The notes under the pieces were generated by a model that saw nothing but the letters and a program-made list of their open reading frames with translations, was not told the origin of the DNA and did no database searches. 64,000 bases of DNA from JAFGHJ01 sp964534175 (GTDB taxonomy: Bacteria; Hydrothermota; UBA3072), in contig CAZHNS010000004.1 in NCBI GenBank assembly GCA_964534175.1, positions 1-64,000 of the forward strand, written 5' to 3'. A program made the position numbers and the translations under genes. The first letter of the stretch is position 1, and each line of letters opens with the position of its first letter. Below are positions 1 to 9,241 of this stretch, piece after piece.

Positions 1-326
1 CGCAGGACCAGCTTATTCCTGGTTTAGGGAATTCAATTGCTCAAGACATTCTTTTTAAAGCCCGTCTCAATCCAAAATTTCCAATAAGCGAGCTCGATAA
101 GAATAAAAGGAAAAAACTCTATGATGAGATAATCGCAACAGTCAATGAGGTTATAGAAAATGGCGGACGGTATGATGAGGTTGATCTTTATAACAATCCC
201 GGCGGATATGTTCGTATTCTGGATAAAAATGCGGCTGGTAATCCCTGCCCAGTATGCGGAAAGAAAATAGAAAAAATGCAGTATTTAGGCGGAGCCTGCT
301 ATTTCTGCCCCAGTTGTCAGGAGTAA
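1..326 (+). CDS. Fpg/Nei-family DNA glycosylase, C-terminal part (truncated by window start)
   Basis: The reading frame enters at base 3 and gives 107 codons before a TAA at 324. The product begins with QDQLIPGLGNSIAQDILF, the helix-two-turn-helix of Fpg/MutM/Nei base-excision glycosylases. It ends with a zinc finger, Cys-X2-Cys (CPVC) and Cys-X2-Cys (CPSC), that binds DNA at oxidised bases. The catalytic N-terminal proline region lies outside the window, so formamidopyrimidine and endonuclease VIII specificity cannot be separated. The gene converges on the DUF3795 gene and a hairpin at 385-404 lies just after it. Confidence 0.85.
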   Translation, partial: QDQLIPGLGNSIAQDILFKARLNPKFPISELDKNKRKKLYDEIIATVNEVIENGGRYDEVDLYNNPGGYVRILDKNAAGNPCPVCGKKIEKMQYLGGACYFCPSCQE

Positions 327-384
327 AAAAAGGAATTCAGAAGCCAGAATTCCATCCCTGCCACCAAGAATAGAACGTAGATTG

Positions 385-404
385 ACCGGGTTATCTTGCC
401 CGGT
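385..404 (+). terminator. Hairpin terminator between convergent genes
   Basis: The arms ACCGGG (385-390) and CCCGGT (399-404) pair perfectly around an 8-nt loop, followed by T-rich sequence. The hairpin encloses the stop codon of the minus-strand DUF3795 gene, so it could end transcripts from either side. The U-tract is interrupted. Confidence 0.5.
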
Positions 405-795
405 GATTTATTTTATCTAAAGTTCTTTTTTTATTTAAAAATGCCTTATTTAATATATCCATTTCTTCCCTATTGCAGACACTTCTGGCGTTAGCCGTCA
501 ATCGCTTTGTTCTTTCGTAAGCTGTATTTACTAAGTCGCAGGGATAATTATCGCATAAACCGCAATTAGGGATTTTTTTCTCATAAGCACAATTGCTAAG
601 TTCCGGATAAGCGCATTTAACTTCAGGGCTGCATCCGTAACAAACCAGCTTGTCGGCAGGGAATGATTCGACCCTCCAACCTAAACGAACCCATAACTCT
701 TTAACTTTTTCCAATTCTTCTATATTACCACTTAGAGTTGCGATATACCGGGGACAATAAGAACAGTTATCGCCGCAAACACCGATTTTAACCAT
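391..795 (-). CDS. DUF3795 cysteine-rich protein
   Basis: The 134-residue protein starts IGVCGDNCSYCPRY and later carries C-x2-C and C-x4-C type pairs (CYGCSPEVKC, CGLCDNYPC). This is the cysteine pattern of DUF3795, a family of unknown function presumed to bind metal or an Fe-S cluster. The ATG at 795 was chosen over an upstream in-frame TTG because the family motif follows it directly; no strong SD is visible. It lies 21 bp after the TPR/DUF2271 gene and is probably co-transcribed with it. A second member is at 2598-2954. Confidence 0.75.
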   Translation of the reverse strand: MVKIGVCGDNCSYCPRYIATLSGNIEELEKVKELWVRLGWRVESFPADKLVCYGCSPEVKCAYPELSNCAYEKKIPNCGLCDNYPCDLVNTAYERTKRLTANARSVCNREEMDILNKAFLNKKRTLDKINHRAR

Positions 796-816
796 ATACA
801 ATTACTTTCTGTTTCT

Positions 817-2430
817 CTATCTTTTCGGATAATAAGTGGCTTCTAAGAAGGGGATTATGTTTCCTTCTTCAGCTGTCGATTTGATTTTTTTGCCACCAAT
901 CTTTATAGGAACGGAAACAAGCTGATATTTCATCGATGGCCAGGAAGAAACCTCAACCTTCACCACGTAATCTCCCGATTTCACCTTTTTACCGGTATGG
1001 TCTTTTAATTCCCAAATGTAAATATGCTGTCCGACATCGATACTTGCTGAGGTAACCGCATCAGTATCGACGAATTTGGAAGACTCAGCCCATTTCTTCA
1101 ACCAAAGCTGTTTTTCTTTAACGTAGCCGCTGAAACCCGATACGTAAAGAGTCTTTATAAAATTACCTTTTTTATCATCTATCCATACCGCTGTTTGTGG
1201 TGGTAAGCCGTCTTGAAATCCCAGTATAAAATCAACAACCACAACAGCATTTTTAAATTTATCAGGGTCGATTCTTTTTATACTGGGGCGCATTCCTTCA
1301 AAGACCATTTTTGATGCATCCGATGAAGAATAATCCGTAACCACTTTATCCCAATAGTCCAGAGCTTTTCTCTGGTACGCTACTCCAAGATGATACATTG
1401 CCTCAGCTTTTACGGAACTTTCGGCGTCACTTTCTAAAATTTTGTTTAAATCTTCTATACTCTGCTCGAGCTTTCCCAAAAAGAAAGGCATATATACACC
1501 GACAGAACCTCTTGTAAGCCTGAGTTCGTTATCTTCCGGTGCGAGTGCAACCGCCTTATCCAAAACATTCATTACTTCAAATGCGATTTTTGTACGATAT
1601 TCAGTATTATCATAAATTTTCTCGTCATATCCCTTATCGGCTAAACACCCTAACGCTGAAGCAAGATATTTATAGCCTTCAGCATTTTTTGAATCTATTT
1701 CTACCAATTTCTTAAAAGCCTCGACAGCTTCTTCGCAAGCCCCTTTGTCCAAATAAGCCTTTCCTTTCTTCATAAGAGATTTAGCGTCCTTAGGTTCTTC
1801 TTTAATTGTTTCCTTAGGCGGTTTACTGTCGGGGTGAGAAGTATCCTTAACGTGTTTTTTTGCCTCCTCGGCAAAACTCGAGCCGGGAGCAAGTTCTATC
1901 ACTTTTTTCCACGCAGAAACAGCCTTCTCATTTTCACCCTGTTTCTGATATCCTTCTCCCAGACAATTATACACTTGAACAAGCATGTCTCCTGAAACTT
2001 TTTTCGGTGATTTTTGATGCACCTTAATAATAAATTCATGGTCTTTAATTCCTGTTTCCAGTTTACCAAAAAAGGTGGGAGCCTTAATTCCCATAATGCC
2101 CCGGTGTAATCGTGAGATTAAATTAAGAGAATCGAGAGAAACAGCTTTATCTAACAGCTCAAAAGCTTTCGCAGCCAGCTGGCCTGCCAAAGACATATTC
2201 TCTGTTTGCCCTGCCTGTATGCCGGTGTAAAGACCCAAATAAGCATAAGCACTGGAGCTGTCGGGATATTCCTCTAAGGCTTTTTCCATTACCTTTGATG
2301 CAGCCTCGATTTTGCCGTCGTTCTGGCAAGTTGTGGCCACCTTGATATAATCCTTTAAAGGTTTTGCCTGAACAACTATTGAAAAAAACACAACAAATAG
2401 CACGAAAAGATATTTTACAGATATCTTCAT
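817..2430 (-). CDS. Exported TPR protein with C-terminal DUF2271 domain
   Basis: The ATG at 2430 has a good SD (AAGGAGGAG, about 6 nt away) and begins a classic signal peptide (MKISVKYLFVLFVVFFSIVVQA), so the longer upstream reading is rejected. The mature protein has two blocks of tetratricopeptide repeats (roughly residues 25-180 and 215-340) separated by a Lys/Pro/Glu-rich linker. The last 130 residues (GNFIKTLYVSGF, WAESSKFVDTDAVTSAS) match DUF2271, a periplasmic domain often found near FMN-binding/PepSY flavoproteins. Its partner is unknown. The TPR halves resemble each other (each has ...G..P.FFGKLE), suggesting internal duplication. Confidence 0.75.
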   Translation of the reverse strand: MKISVKYLFVLFVVFFSIVVQAKPLKDYIKVATTCQNDGKIEAASKVMEKALEEYPDSSSAYAYLGLYTGIQAGQTENMSLAGQLAAKAFELLDKAVSLDSLNLISRLHRGIMGIKAPTFFGKLETGIKDHEFIIKVHQKSPKKVSGDMLVQVYNCLGEGYQKQGENEKAVSAWKKVIELAPGSSFAEEAKKHVKDTSHPDSKPPKETIKEEPKDAKSLMKKGKAYLDKGACEEAVEAFKKLVEIDSKNAEGYKYLASALGCLADKGYDEKIYDNTEYRTKIAFEVMNVLDKAVALAPEDNELRLTRGSVGVYMPFFLGKLEQSIEDLNKILESDAESSVKAEAMYHLGVAYQRKALDYWDKVVTDYSSSDASKMVFEGMRPSIKRIDPDKFKNAVVVVDFILGFQDGLPPQTAVWIDDKKGNFIKTLYVSGFSGYVKEKQLWLKKWAESSKFVDTDAVTSASIDVGQHIYIWELKDHTGKKVKSGDYVVKVEVSSWPSMKYQLVSVPIKIGGKKIKSTAEEGNIIPFLEATYYPKR

Positions 2431-2597
2431 CCTTCTCCTCCTTTTTAACTCTAAAGATTTTTTAACACGTTTCATTTTGTTCGACGCAATCATATTACAA
2501 AATGTTTCAGAAAACACAACCCAAAATTTTAACTTAAGGCTGACCTAAAACGGCAAATCTGATTAACCACAAACCAATTAAATTTATTCATATAAAC

Positions 2598-2954
2598 TTA
2601 AGAATTCCTTATTTCGTCCAAACGTTTCCTGGCGTCAGGCTCTTTAGCAAAGAACTGTTTGAGCGTTTCGCAAACATACTCCTCGCAATAAGCGCAACTT
2701 TCTATTCGCTTTTTTCTTGCGCATTTCCTGATAGGACAATCCATACAAGATGAAAACAATCTGCCTGTATCTGTCATACAACCATCGCAGTCAGTAATAT
2801 CTTCCAATTTAAATTCCAGATCATAATGTTCTTTGATCAGTCGTACGATTTCTTTCCTTTTCTCTTTTTGTTTGTCTTTGTCCTGCTCTCTTGTTGCTAG
2901 ATATATAGGACAACTCAGACAGTCTAACCCGCAATAAGCAATCATTTTATTCAT
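2598..2954 (-). CDS. DUF3795 cysteine-rich protein, second copy
   Basis: The 118-residue protein has the same architecture as the one at 391-795: IAYCGLDCLSCPIY at the N-terminus, CDGCMTD and CMDCPIRKCARKK in the middle, and CAYCEEYVC near the end. The cysteine count fits metal or cluster binding, but the family function is unknown. It starts 5 bp after the racemase stop and is almost certainly in the same transcript. Similarity to the first copy is limited to the cysteine framework, so this is not a recent duplication. Confidence 0.75.
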   Translation of the reverse strand: MNKMIAYCGLDCLSCPIYLATREQDKDKQKEKRKEIVRLIKEHYDLEFKLEDITDCDGCMTDTGRLFSSCMDCPIRKCARKKRIESCAYCEEYVCETLKQFFAKEPDARKRLDEIRNS

Positions 2955-2959
2955 ATTTT

Positions 2960-3655
2960 TTACTCTTCAATACAATATTTTACAATACTTTCGCAGTGTA
3001 TCGCGGTTGTGTTTAAAAAAGGAATGCCGTATTTGCTTTCAGTTAAAATTAAAGGCAATTCAGTGCACCCTAAAATTAAAGAATCTATTTTATCGTCGTC
3101 AATCATTCTTTTAACAATTTTTAGCAACTCATCTCTTGTAGAATCTTTGAAGATCCCCAATTCGATTTCCGAAAATAACCTTTTTTGTATCAGTTTCCGT
3201 TCAGACTCGGAAGGAATAATTATTTCAATACCTTTATCACGGAAAGGTTTTTTATAAAAATCGGATTCCATCGTCAGTCTTGTACCCAAAAGTCCAATTC
3301 TTTTTAATTTCAGTCCACAAGCGGTATTGCATGTTTCTTCTACAATACTCAACAGAGGAATCGGAGAGTTTTTATTAACTTCGTCAAAAACAATATGAGG
3401 TGTATTCGAAGCAATAGCAGCGAAGTCGGCACCGGCACGGTAAATAGATGTTACTTTTTCCCCTAACCATTCTGCGAATTCCGGCCAATTTTTTGAGTTT
3501 ACAAATTCCAAAAGCTTGTTAATATTAGCGCTGTATATAACCATTTCCGGATATGCCAGGTCTTTATACTGCGTATTAAATGCCTTTATTATCTCTTTGT
3601 AATAATCAACTGTAGATTCGGGACCCAGACCGCCGATAATACCTATTTTTTTCAT
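2960..3655 (-). CDS. Aspartate/glutamate racemase family protein
   Basis: MKKIGIIGGLGPESTVDYY is the signature start of PLP-independent Asp/Glu racemases. The ATG at 3655 follows a G-rich SD (AAGGGGGG) and is preferred over one 30 bp upstream. The second catalytic cysteine is present at residue 197 (LGCTELPL). The first is replaced by serine at residue 83 (IASNTPH), which recalls the atypical E. coli YgeA-type enzyme that has Thr there and is specific for L-substrates. The product may supply D-Asp or D-Glu, or epimerise L-amino acids. It heads a two-gene unit with DUF3795. Confidence 0.8.
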   Translation of the reverse strand: MKKIGIIGGLGPESTVDYYKEIIKAFNTQYKDLAYPEMVIYSANINKLLEFVNSKNWPEFAEWLGEKVTSIYRAGADFAAIASNTPHIVFDEVNKNSPIPLLSIVEETCNTACGLKLKRIGLLGTRLTMESDFYKKPFRDKGIEIIIPSESERKLIQKRLFSEIELGIFKDSTRDELLKIVKRMIDDDKIDSLILGCTELPLILTESKYGIPFLNTTAIHCESIVKYCIEE

Positions 3656-3762
3656 TTTTCCCCCCTTAGATCTCCATACTTGCATTTTAAAGAAAATCCT
3701 TTGTTTGTCAATCTAGCCTATCATAGATTGTAATTTAAAGCGAAGAATACGATGACAAGGGA

Positions 3763-5745
3763 TTAATGGCGCGCGGATTTCCTGGACAACCAGACTGCCA
3801 TTTCGCCCGGACCTCGATGGGACCATGCGTAGTATGGTATCGCAACCAGTTCTCCCTTCTCCCCCGATTTATCCAGCGCCTTGCCTTTTATCACAACCAC
3901 TCCGTTCAATAAATCTTGCTGATATTCGGACTGGAATTCGGTATCATCGGGCACCACCAGTTTCAGTACATTCATATCATTATCGACCCATTCGGCACAA
4001 TAAACAATAGGTCCACGTACAAGCGCGACTTTATTTCTATCGTCTTTAACTTTCTCATTTGCCAGAACCCTCCGAACAGGCATGGGCAGATCGAGTTCAA
4101 TTATATCCCCTTTTGACCACATGCGAGTAATAACGGCAAATCCTTTATTAATATTGTAGTCGAAAGGCTCACCGTTTACTTTTAAGGTTACCGGAGGGGC
4201 GTTTTTTTCTAAATATCGATATAGATCAGTCGGTACTACTTTTTCTAAAGCCCATCCCGGAATACGGATGTTTATGCTAAACATTTTATCCTTTTTCGGA
4301 TTGATTGCCATTTTTATTTTTCCGTCCCAGGGGTATTCGGTTTCCTGAGAAATTTCAAGCCCGATACCATTCATATTTACTTCAGCTTTACTCGCGACGA
4401 AGAGATTTACATATAGTGAATTACCCCTGTAAGCATAGATATAACTTGGTACCGAGGGAATAAAACGAGTAACGTTTGTAGGACAGCAAGAACAATCAAA
4501 CCAGGCTTTTCTTGTCAAAGAACCCTGATTGAATTTAAATTTTCCATCGGACTCAAGACAATTCGGATAAAAAAAGGTATTACCTTCTAATGAAACGCCG
4601 GAAATCATTCCGTTATAAAGAGTTCGTTCCAGAACATCGATATATTTTGCTTCACCATGGAGTAAAAACATTCTGTGATTCCAATAAATATTACCTATTG
4701 CGGCACAGGTCTCATTGTAAGAAGTCAGATTGGGTAACTCGTAATTATCTCCGAAAGATTCCCCCTCATGACGGGCACCTATCCCTCCTGTTATATATAA
4801 TTTTTTTGAAACCACATTTTCCCAGATCTTATCAACCGCTTTCATATAGGAAGAATCTTTCATGATTGCGGCAATATCTGTCATTCCCGCGTACATGTAA
4901 ACAGCGCGTACGGCATGTCCGACAGCTTCCGTTTGCTCGACCACCGGTTTATGGTCCTGACTGTATGAACCGTAAAGTTCATGCCCCTGGGCGTTACCTC
5001 TCTGGTCTAAAAAGAATTTTGCCATATCGAGATATTTTTTGTTCTTTGTTACCAGGTATAATTTAATCAGACCGGTTTCAATTATCTGATGACCGGGTAC
5101 TGCGAGTTTTTTTCCGGGACCAAATGTTTCCGTAATCAAATCCGCGTTCGCAAGAGCGATATCCAAAAAATTTCTCTTACCGGTTGCCAGATAATGGGCA
5201 ACAGCCGCCTCATACATATGACCCGCATTGTACAATTCGTGACTTGAGCCCAGACTATACCAGCGAGGGCCAGGTTTTACCCACCAGGCGGGAGTCGTAT
5301 CGGGATTTATTGTCTTCCATGTGCACAGATATCCGTCCTCTTCCTGTGCCGCGGCAATTTTTTCTATAATGTCATCTATGTATTTATCCAAACCAGGGTC
5401 AGGATGCACGGTTAGGGAATAAGAAGCGCCTTCAATTATTTTGTAAATGTCAGAATCGTCAAAAGGCATTTTTCCTTCGTATTCTCCTTCCAGCAATCCT
5501 CCTGCTCTGGCGAAATTTCTAATCCTGCCTTCTTTTTCACTTTTTTCAAAATCGTAAGGTATAGTGACAGTTCTATTGGTCTCGATTCGACTCGACCAGA
5601 AATCGTCGGTTAATGTTATATCCGTAAACGGAACAGGTGTAATAGGATAACCGGATTTTAATGTTTTATCCTTAAGTTTTTCGCAAGAAAGAGTTATAAC
5701 AGTCAAAAAAACACATAATATTTTTACTATATATTTATCTTCCAT
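3763..5745 (-). CDS. GH127 beta-L-arabinofuranosidase-like lipoprotein (DUF1680)
   Basis: The roughly 660-residue protein begins with a lipoprotein signal ending in VITLSC. It continues with LTDDFWSSRIETNR and the (alpha/alpha)6 fold of GH127. The zinc/catalytic set is visible: an acidic residue in FGDNYELPN (near 336), YNETC (Glu345, Cys347) and SCCPTN (Cys420-Cys421, by family analogy including the nucleophilic cysteine). It would release beta-L-arabinofuranose from plant or glycoprotein oligosaccharides at the cell surface. ATG 5745 sits 6 nt after GGAG, whereas the ATG at 5751 abuts it. It lies 16 bp after the WG-repeat gene, probably in the same transcript. Confidence 0.88.
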   Translation of the reverse strand: MEDKYIVKILCVFLTVITLSCEKLKDKTLKSGYPITPVPFTDITLTDDFWSSRIETNRTVTIPYDFEKSEKEGRIRNFARAGGLLEGEYEGKMPFDDSDIYKIIEGASYSLTVHPDPGLDKYIDDIIEKIAAAQEEDGYLCTWKTINPDTTPAWWVKPGPRWYSLGSSHELYNAGHMYEAAVAHYLATGKRNFLDIALANADLITETFGPGKKLAVPGHQIIETGLIKLYLVTKNKKYLDMAKFFLDQRGNAQGHELYGSYSQDHKPVVEQTEAVGHAVRAVYMYAGMTDIAAIMKDSSYMKAVDKIWENVVSKKLYITGGIGARHEGESFGDNYELPNLTSYNETCAAIGNIYWNHRMFLLHGEAKYIDVLERTLYNGMISGVSLEGNTFFYPNCLESDGKFKFNQGSLTRKAWFDCSCCPTNVTRFIPSVPSYIYAYRGNSLYVNLFVASKAEVNMNGIGLEISQETEYPWDGKIKMAINPKKDKMFSINIRIPGWALEKVVPTDLYRYLEKNAPPVTLKVNGEPFDYNINKGFAVITRMWSKGDIIELDLPMPVRRVLANEKVKDDRNKVALVRGPIVYCAEWVDNDMNVLKLVVPDDTEFQSEYQQDLLNGVVVIKGKALDKSGEKGELVAIPYYAWSHRGPGEMAVWLSRKSARH

Positions 5746-5761
5746 TTTCATCTCCTTTTGT

Positions 5762-6958
5762 TTAATTTTTTAACATTACTGCCGCTAGCCCATCGGAGAA
5801 TTCCCAAGCCCAATCGAACCTGGCTTCAATAACCCATGCTCCTTTTTTGTCGATAAAGCCGTGTTTAAAATTTTTCCTTGCCGCCGCAATGCCCTCGGAG
5901 AAATCCCCGACATTATCGAACCCGGGTTCTATTACCATTTGCCCGCTTGTATCTATGTAACCCCATTTGCCGTTTTTCTTTACTGCCGCTAAGCCTTCGG
6001 AAAATCTACCGGCAAAATCGAACCTTTCTTCAATGACAATCTCACCTGTCTTGTTGATAAAAGCGAAATAGCCATCTTTTAGTATCCTTGCTAACCCATT
6101 AGAAAAATTCCCGACATTGAATTCTATATCGATGTAGTAATATTTGCTGCGCAGCCAACCTCTTTTTCTCATATCTGCTTCAGTTAAGTCCCGGGGGCGG
6201 TACCCCGACCATTCAAATTGAGGTTTGATAACCCATTCTCCCTTTTTGTCGACGTAACCCCAATTACGGTATGTCCACACCTTTGCTAGGCCTTCAGAAA
6301 AATCACGGGCAGATTTAAATTTGTGTTCGATTACCGTTTTACCGGTTTTATCTATATATCCTCTTTCCCCTTTCTTGCTCGTCAATACCCAGAAGTTCGC
6401 ATGCGGATTTCCAACCCACGCTAACCCTTCATGAAAGTCTCCGACATTACTGTATCGAGATTTTATTATCATTTTGCCGGTCTTATCTATATATCCGTAT
6501 TTCCTGTCCACCCTTACCGCCGCTAATTCCTCGGAAAAATCCCGGGTATCATCAAATTCCGGTTTGATTACCCATCGGCCTGTTTTATTGATGTAGCCGC
6601 ATTTTCCTTCAATCTCTACTGCCGCCAGTCCTTCGGAAAACGGGCGAGCGGCGTCGAATTTTGGTTCGATTACAACTTCGCCCTTTTTATTTATAAAACC
6701 GTATTTGTTATCTTTCACTATCATTGCCAGCCCTTCGGAGAAATGCCCGGCGTATTTGAATTGTAGTTCTATTACCACTTTACCTGTTATATCGATATAA
6801 CCCCACTTGCCTTCTATTGCTACTCGTGCTGTATCTGCTTCAGAGTAAGGAAGGTCGTCGAATTGTGCTTTGTCTTCCGTTTCACTGGTTGCATCGGAAA
6901 AACCGTATATGGTGACTGATAGTATAAAAAATATTAGTAAGAAGGATAGTTTTTTCAT
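5762..6958 (-). CDS. Exported WG-repeat protein
   Basis: A signal peptide (MKKLSFLLIFFILSVTIYG) precedes about nine degenerate repeats of the KWGYIDKTGK-V-I-F...FSEGLA type. This is the WG (KWG Leptospira) repeat, thought to form a beta-propeller-like or solenoid surface structure of unknown ligand. The gene has its own strong promoter (6973-7000) and is followed after 16 bp by the GH127 gene, so the two are probably co-expressed at the envelope. Confidence 0.85.
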   Translation of the reverse strand: MKKLSFLLIFFILSVTIYGFSDATSETEDKAQFDDLPYSEADTARVAIEGKWGYIDITGKVVIELQFKYAGHFSEGLAMIVKDNKYGFINKKGEVVIEPKFDAARPFSEGLAAVEIEGKCGYINKTGRWVIKPEFDDTRDFSEELAAVRVDRKYGYIDKTGKMIIKSRYSNVGDFHEGLAWVGNPHANFWVLTSKKGERGYIDKTGKTVIEHKFKSARDFSEGLAKVWTYRNWGYVDKKGEWVIKPQFEWSGYRPRDLTEADMRKRGWLRSKYYYIDIEFNVGNFSNGLARILKDGYFAFINKTGEIVIEERFDFAGRFSEGLAAVKKNGKWGYIDTSGQMVIEPGFDNVGDFSEGIAAARKNFKHGFIDKKGAWVIEARFDWAWEFSDGLAAVMLKN

Positions 6959-6972
6959 GGTACATCCTCTAT

Positions 6973-7000
6973 ATTATAAAGATTTTTATTCTTTTGTCAA
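6973..7000 (-). promoter_or_regulatory. Sigma70-type promoter for the WG-repeat/GH127 operon
   Basis: On the minus strand TTGACA (7000-6995) and TATAAT (6978-6973) are separated by 16 bp, and both hexamers are perfect consensus. The start codon at 6958 follows with a short leader containing GAGGAT. Confidence 0.8.
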
Positions 7001-7070
7001 AGGGGGGTTACCACAAAGGCATTAAGAAATTAAATGTTGATTTGTTGGATGGTTGGTTAAATGATTTTAA

Positions 7071-7103
7071 TAGCAGGGCACGACTGAAGTCCGTGCCCTG
7101 CTA
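7071..7103 (-). terminator. Hairpin terminator downstream of the Ig-domain gene
   Basis: The perfect 11-bp arms TAGCAGGGCAC (7071-7081) and GTGCCCTGCTA (7093-7103) lie 18 bp beyond the stop at 7121. On the minus strand they are followed by a broken T-tract (TTAAAATCATTT). Confidence 0.7.
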
Positions 7104-7120
7104 TTATTTCATACAAAATT

Positions 7121-9112
7121 TTAGTTTATTAAAGTTATCTTTATCCTTGTATCGATTCCCGGTCCTCGCATTTCAACAAAGTAGATATCAGTTGCGAGAT
7201 TTAAATTCTTAAGCGACAACGGATAATATCCGCGTTCCACTTTTCTGTTAAGAAGTATTCCCGCTTCTCTACCTAATTTGTCATATACCTTAACCATAAA
7301 TTCGCCTTCTTCCGCTACCTCGCAGAGAATTTCTCCGCTCCCGAACGCGGCGCTTATTCCGGAAACATCAGGACCTTCCGCGATGCCTCCTGCTACGACT
7401 TCGATGTCGACTGTGGCGCTGAGAGTATCGAATAGATTATAGGATACCCACATTACTTCTACCGTGACGACTTCCGCAGTGCTCCCCGCGGTAAATTCTG
7501 TGTGCACCTCGCCGGACCCGTCAGTCACGCCGCTCGTAGGGTCTAGGGAACCATCACCGGTTATCACTGCAAAGTTGAGCGCTTCACCTTCTACTCCGGA
7601 ACCGTCTTTCTCAAGATACGCGTTCAATTCTAAAGTTTCACCGAACTCTAATGTTTCACCATCCGGAGATAGGGAAAGTCCGTCAGGGGTTAACCAGTCG
7701 CTTCTATCGAACCATGCCGTCTCTTCGGGATAGGTGACATATAGTATTCCGTAGATTCCGTCAGCTATCCTTTCGATGCAGGGTTTTATGTTCGCGCGCG
7801 TCACGCTGTCTGCAAAAGAAACCGGCGGAGTCCACAAGGCGGAACTGTAATTTCTATGTCTGTATATCCCTTCGGCCGACAACCCTGTTGTTTGGTACAC
7901 AGCACCGATACCATCTCCTCCTCTTGCGGTAACGTCATTTACCCAGCTGGCGGTAGCGGATGCACTTAATAGCGTCCCAACAGCCCAGTTGCTTCCATTG
8001 TTAGAAGTAATGTAATACCTGACGTCATAGGTGGGTAAAGTAGGAAAGGGATAAACAACAATAACAGTGTCTCCGTAAGCGGATATTGATGTTACAAACC
8101 AGCTGGTAGTTCCGAGATCCGCTGAAGTCGGATAAATAGTCCACGATGACCACCCGCCCATAAAATAAAGTTCGTTGTCTGTTCCGATGTATGAAGCCCA
8201 GAGTTTATTTGGAGTCGCCCAGCAGGCGTCGAGTCCTCTGTCCACGTTCGCAACGTTATTTAGAGATACAGGTCTAAACCAGTCCGTTGCATCTTCATTG
8301 CTATTATAATAAAATTTCAGGGAGTCATTTTCCATAATCGCGAAGTAAAAAAGGTAATCAGAACTAGGGCTGTCGGCGTCGCTTGTTAAAGATATCTCTC
8401 TTAAATCGACTCCTTCGTCGATTACCGTTACAAATACATTTCCTTCATCGTATGTCAAATCAGCACTGCCGTCGCTGGTTGAAAATCTCCTTATTCGTCC
8501 TACGGAATTGTTGACATATGTATAAGCCAGGTAAAAATAGCCGTTAAAAACGGCACCGTCTATATCGACTTCATGATCGACACTAGCCGTCCAGAGATAA
8601 GTCTCTGTCCAGGTCTTTCCCGTGTCGGCTGACATGTTTATGGTGAATTTATAATATGTCCCATCATACTGGTAAAGAAGAGCGGCAAATAAATTTCCGT
8701 TGGAATTATCCACGTCCATGTCTATATCTGCAATGGAGTCTAACGTTCCGCCGACCCGGACATCACCGGCCCACCTGGTCTTGGGTGCCTTAACAGGGTC
8801 CTTCCACTGTATTCCCAGAGCTGCGTCTTCCAGTTCTGGCGAATTTTTCAGAAGTTCTATCGCTTCTTCATAGTCTCCGTTATTCCATGTATCTACGATG
8901 ATGTCGGCTTTGCCCCTGGTTTTCTCATTACACTCTATATCGATAATAGCGTTCGATTTTTCATAAGCCGTTAAATTCTCGAGTGTCTGGGAGATTGGCA
9001 AACTTTCTGTCGAACTTATAGCCGGAATATCGTAAGTCCCCTGGTTGTCTTCTGAAGCCAATCCTGCGAAAGAAAACAAAATACACACAAAAACGACCAT
9101 CACTTTTTTCAT
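7121..9112 (-). CDS. Secreted repeat protein with bacterial Ig-like domain and C-terminal sorting-like domain
   Basis: ATG 9112 follows AAGGAGG and starts a signal peptide (MKKVMVVFVCILFSFAGLA), so the longer upstream reading is rejected. The middle (about residues 130-500) is rich in short beta-strand motifs such as SDGSADLTYDEGN and YYITSNNGSNW, resembling sialidase/BNR propellers, although the Asp-box is weak. Residues about 510-600 form a Big_1-like Ig domain. The last 80 residues (VKVYDKLGREAG to IYFVEMRG) resemble a T9SS sorting domain without the usual NPNPFN lead-in. It is probably secreted or surface-bound; its ligand is unknown. Confidence 0.65.
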   Translation of the reverse strand: MKKVMVVFVCILFSFAGLASEDNQGTYDIPAISSTESLPISQTLENLTAYEKSNAIIDIECNEKTRGKADIIVDTWNNGDYEEAIELLKNSPELEDAALGIQWKDPVKAPKTRWAGDVRVGGTLDSIADIDMDVDNSNGNLFAALLYQYDGTYYKFTINMSADTGKTWTETYLWTASVDHEVDIDGAVFNGYFYLAYTYVNNSVGRIRRFSTSDGSADLTYDEGNVFVTVIDEGVDLREISLTSDADSPSSDYLFYFAIMENDSLKFYYNSNEDATDWFRPVSLNNVANVDRGLDACWATPNKLWASYIGTDNELYFMGGWSSWTIYPTSADLGTTSWFVTSISAYGDTVIVVYPFPTLPTYDVRYYITSNNGSNWAVGTLLSASATASWVNDVTARGGDGIGAVYQTTGLSAEGIYRHRNYSSALWTPPVSFADSVTRANIKPCIERIADGIYGILYVTYPEETAWFDRSDWLTPDGLSLSPDGETLEFGETLELNAYLEKDGSGVEGEALNFAVITGDGSLDPTSGVTDGSGEVHTEFTAGSTAEVVTVEVMWVSYNLFDTLSATVDIEVVAGGIAEGPDVSGISAAFGSGEILCEVAEEGEFMVKVYDKLGREAGILLNRKVERGYYPLSLKNLNLATDIYFVEMRGPGIDTRIKITLIN

Positions 9113-9179
9113 AAAAAACCTCCTTTTCTTATAAGTTATTAATGTTAACCTCGAATACATTTTTTGCAAGAGGATAATC

Positions 9180-9236
9180 CCCAGAGGACCAAATTCAAAA
9201 AACAATACCTGACCCCTATACCTTTTTAACTAAAAA
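9180..9236. repeat. Possible remnant of a REP/IS200-type element end
   Basis: The spacer between two secreted-protein genes contains AATACCTGACCCCTATACC next to an AAATTCAAAA tract. From memory, this phrase recurs beside REP-associated (Y1-type) transposase genes in many environmental genomes. No transposase gene is present here. Weakly supported. Confidence 0.25.
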
Positions 9237-9241
9237 CCTTT

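Noticed and set aside
7121..9112. Assignment as a sialidase
   Set aside because: Propeller-like repeats are present, but the Asp-box is weak and the catalytic Arg triad could not be located.
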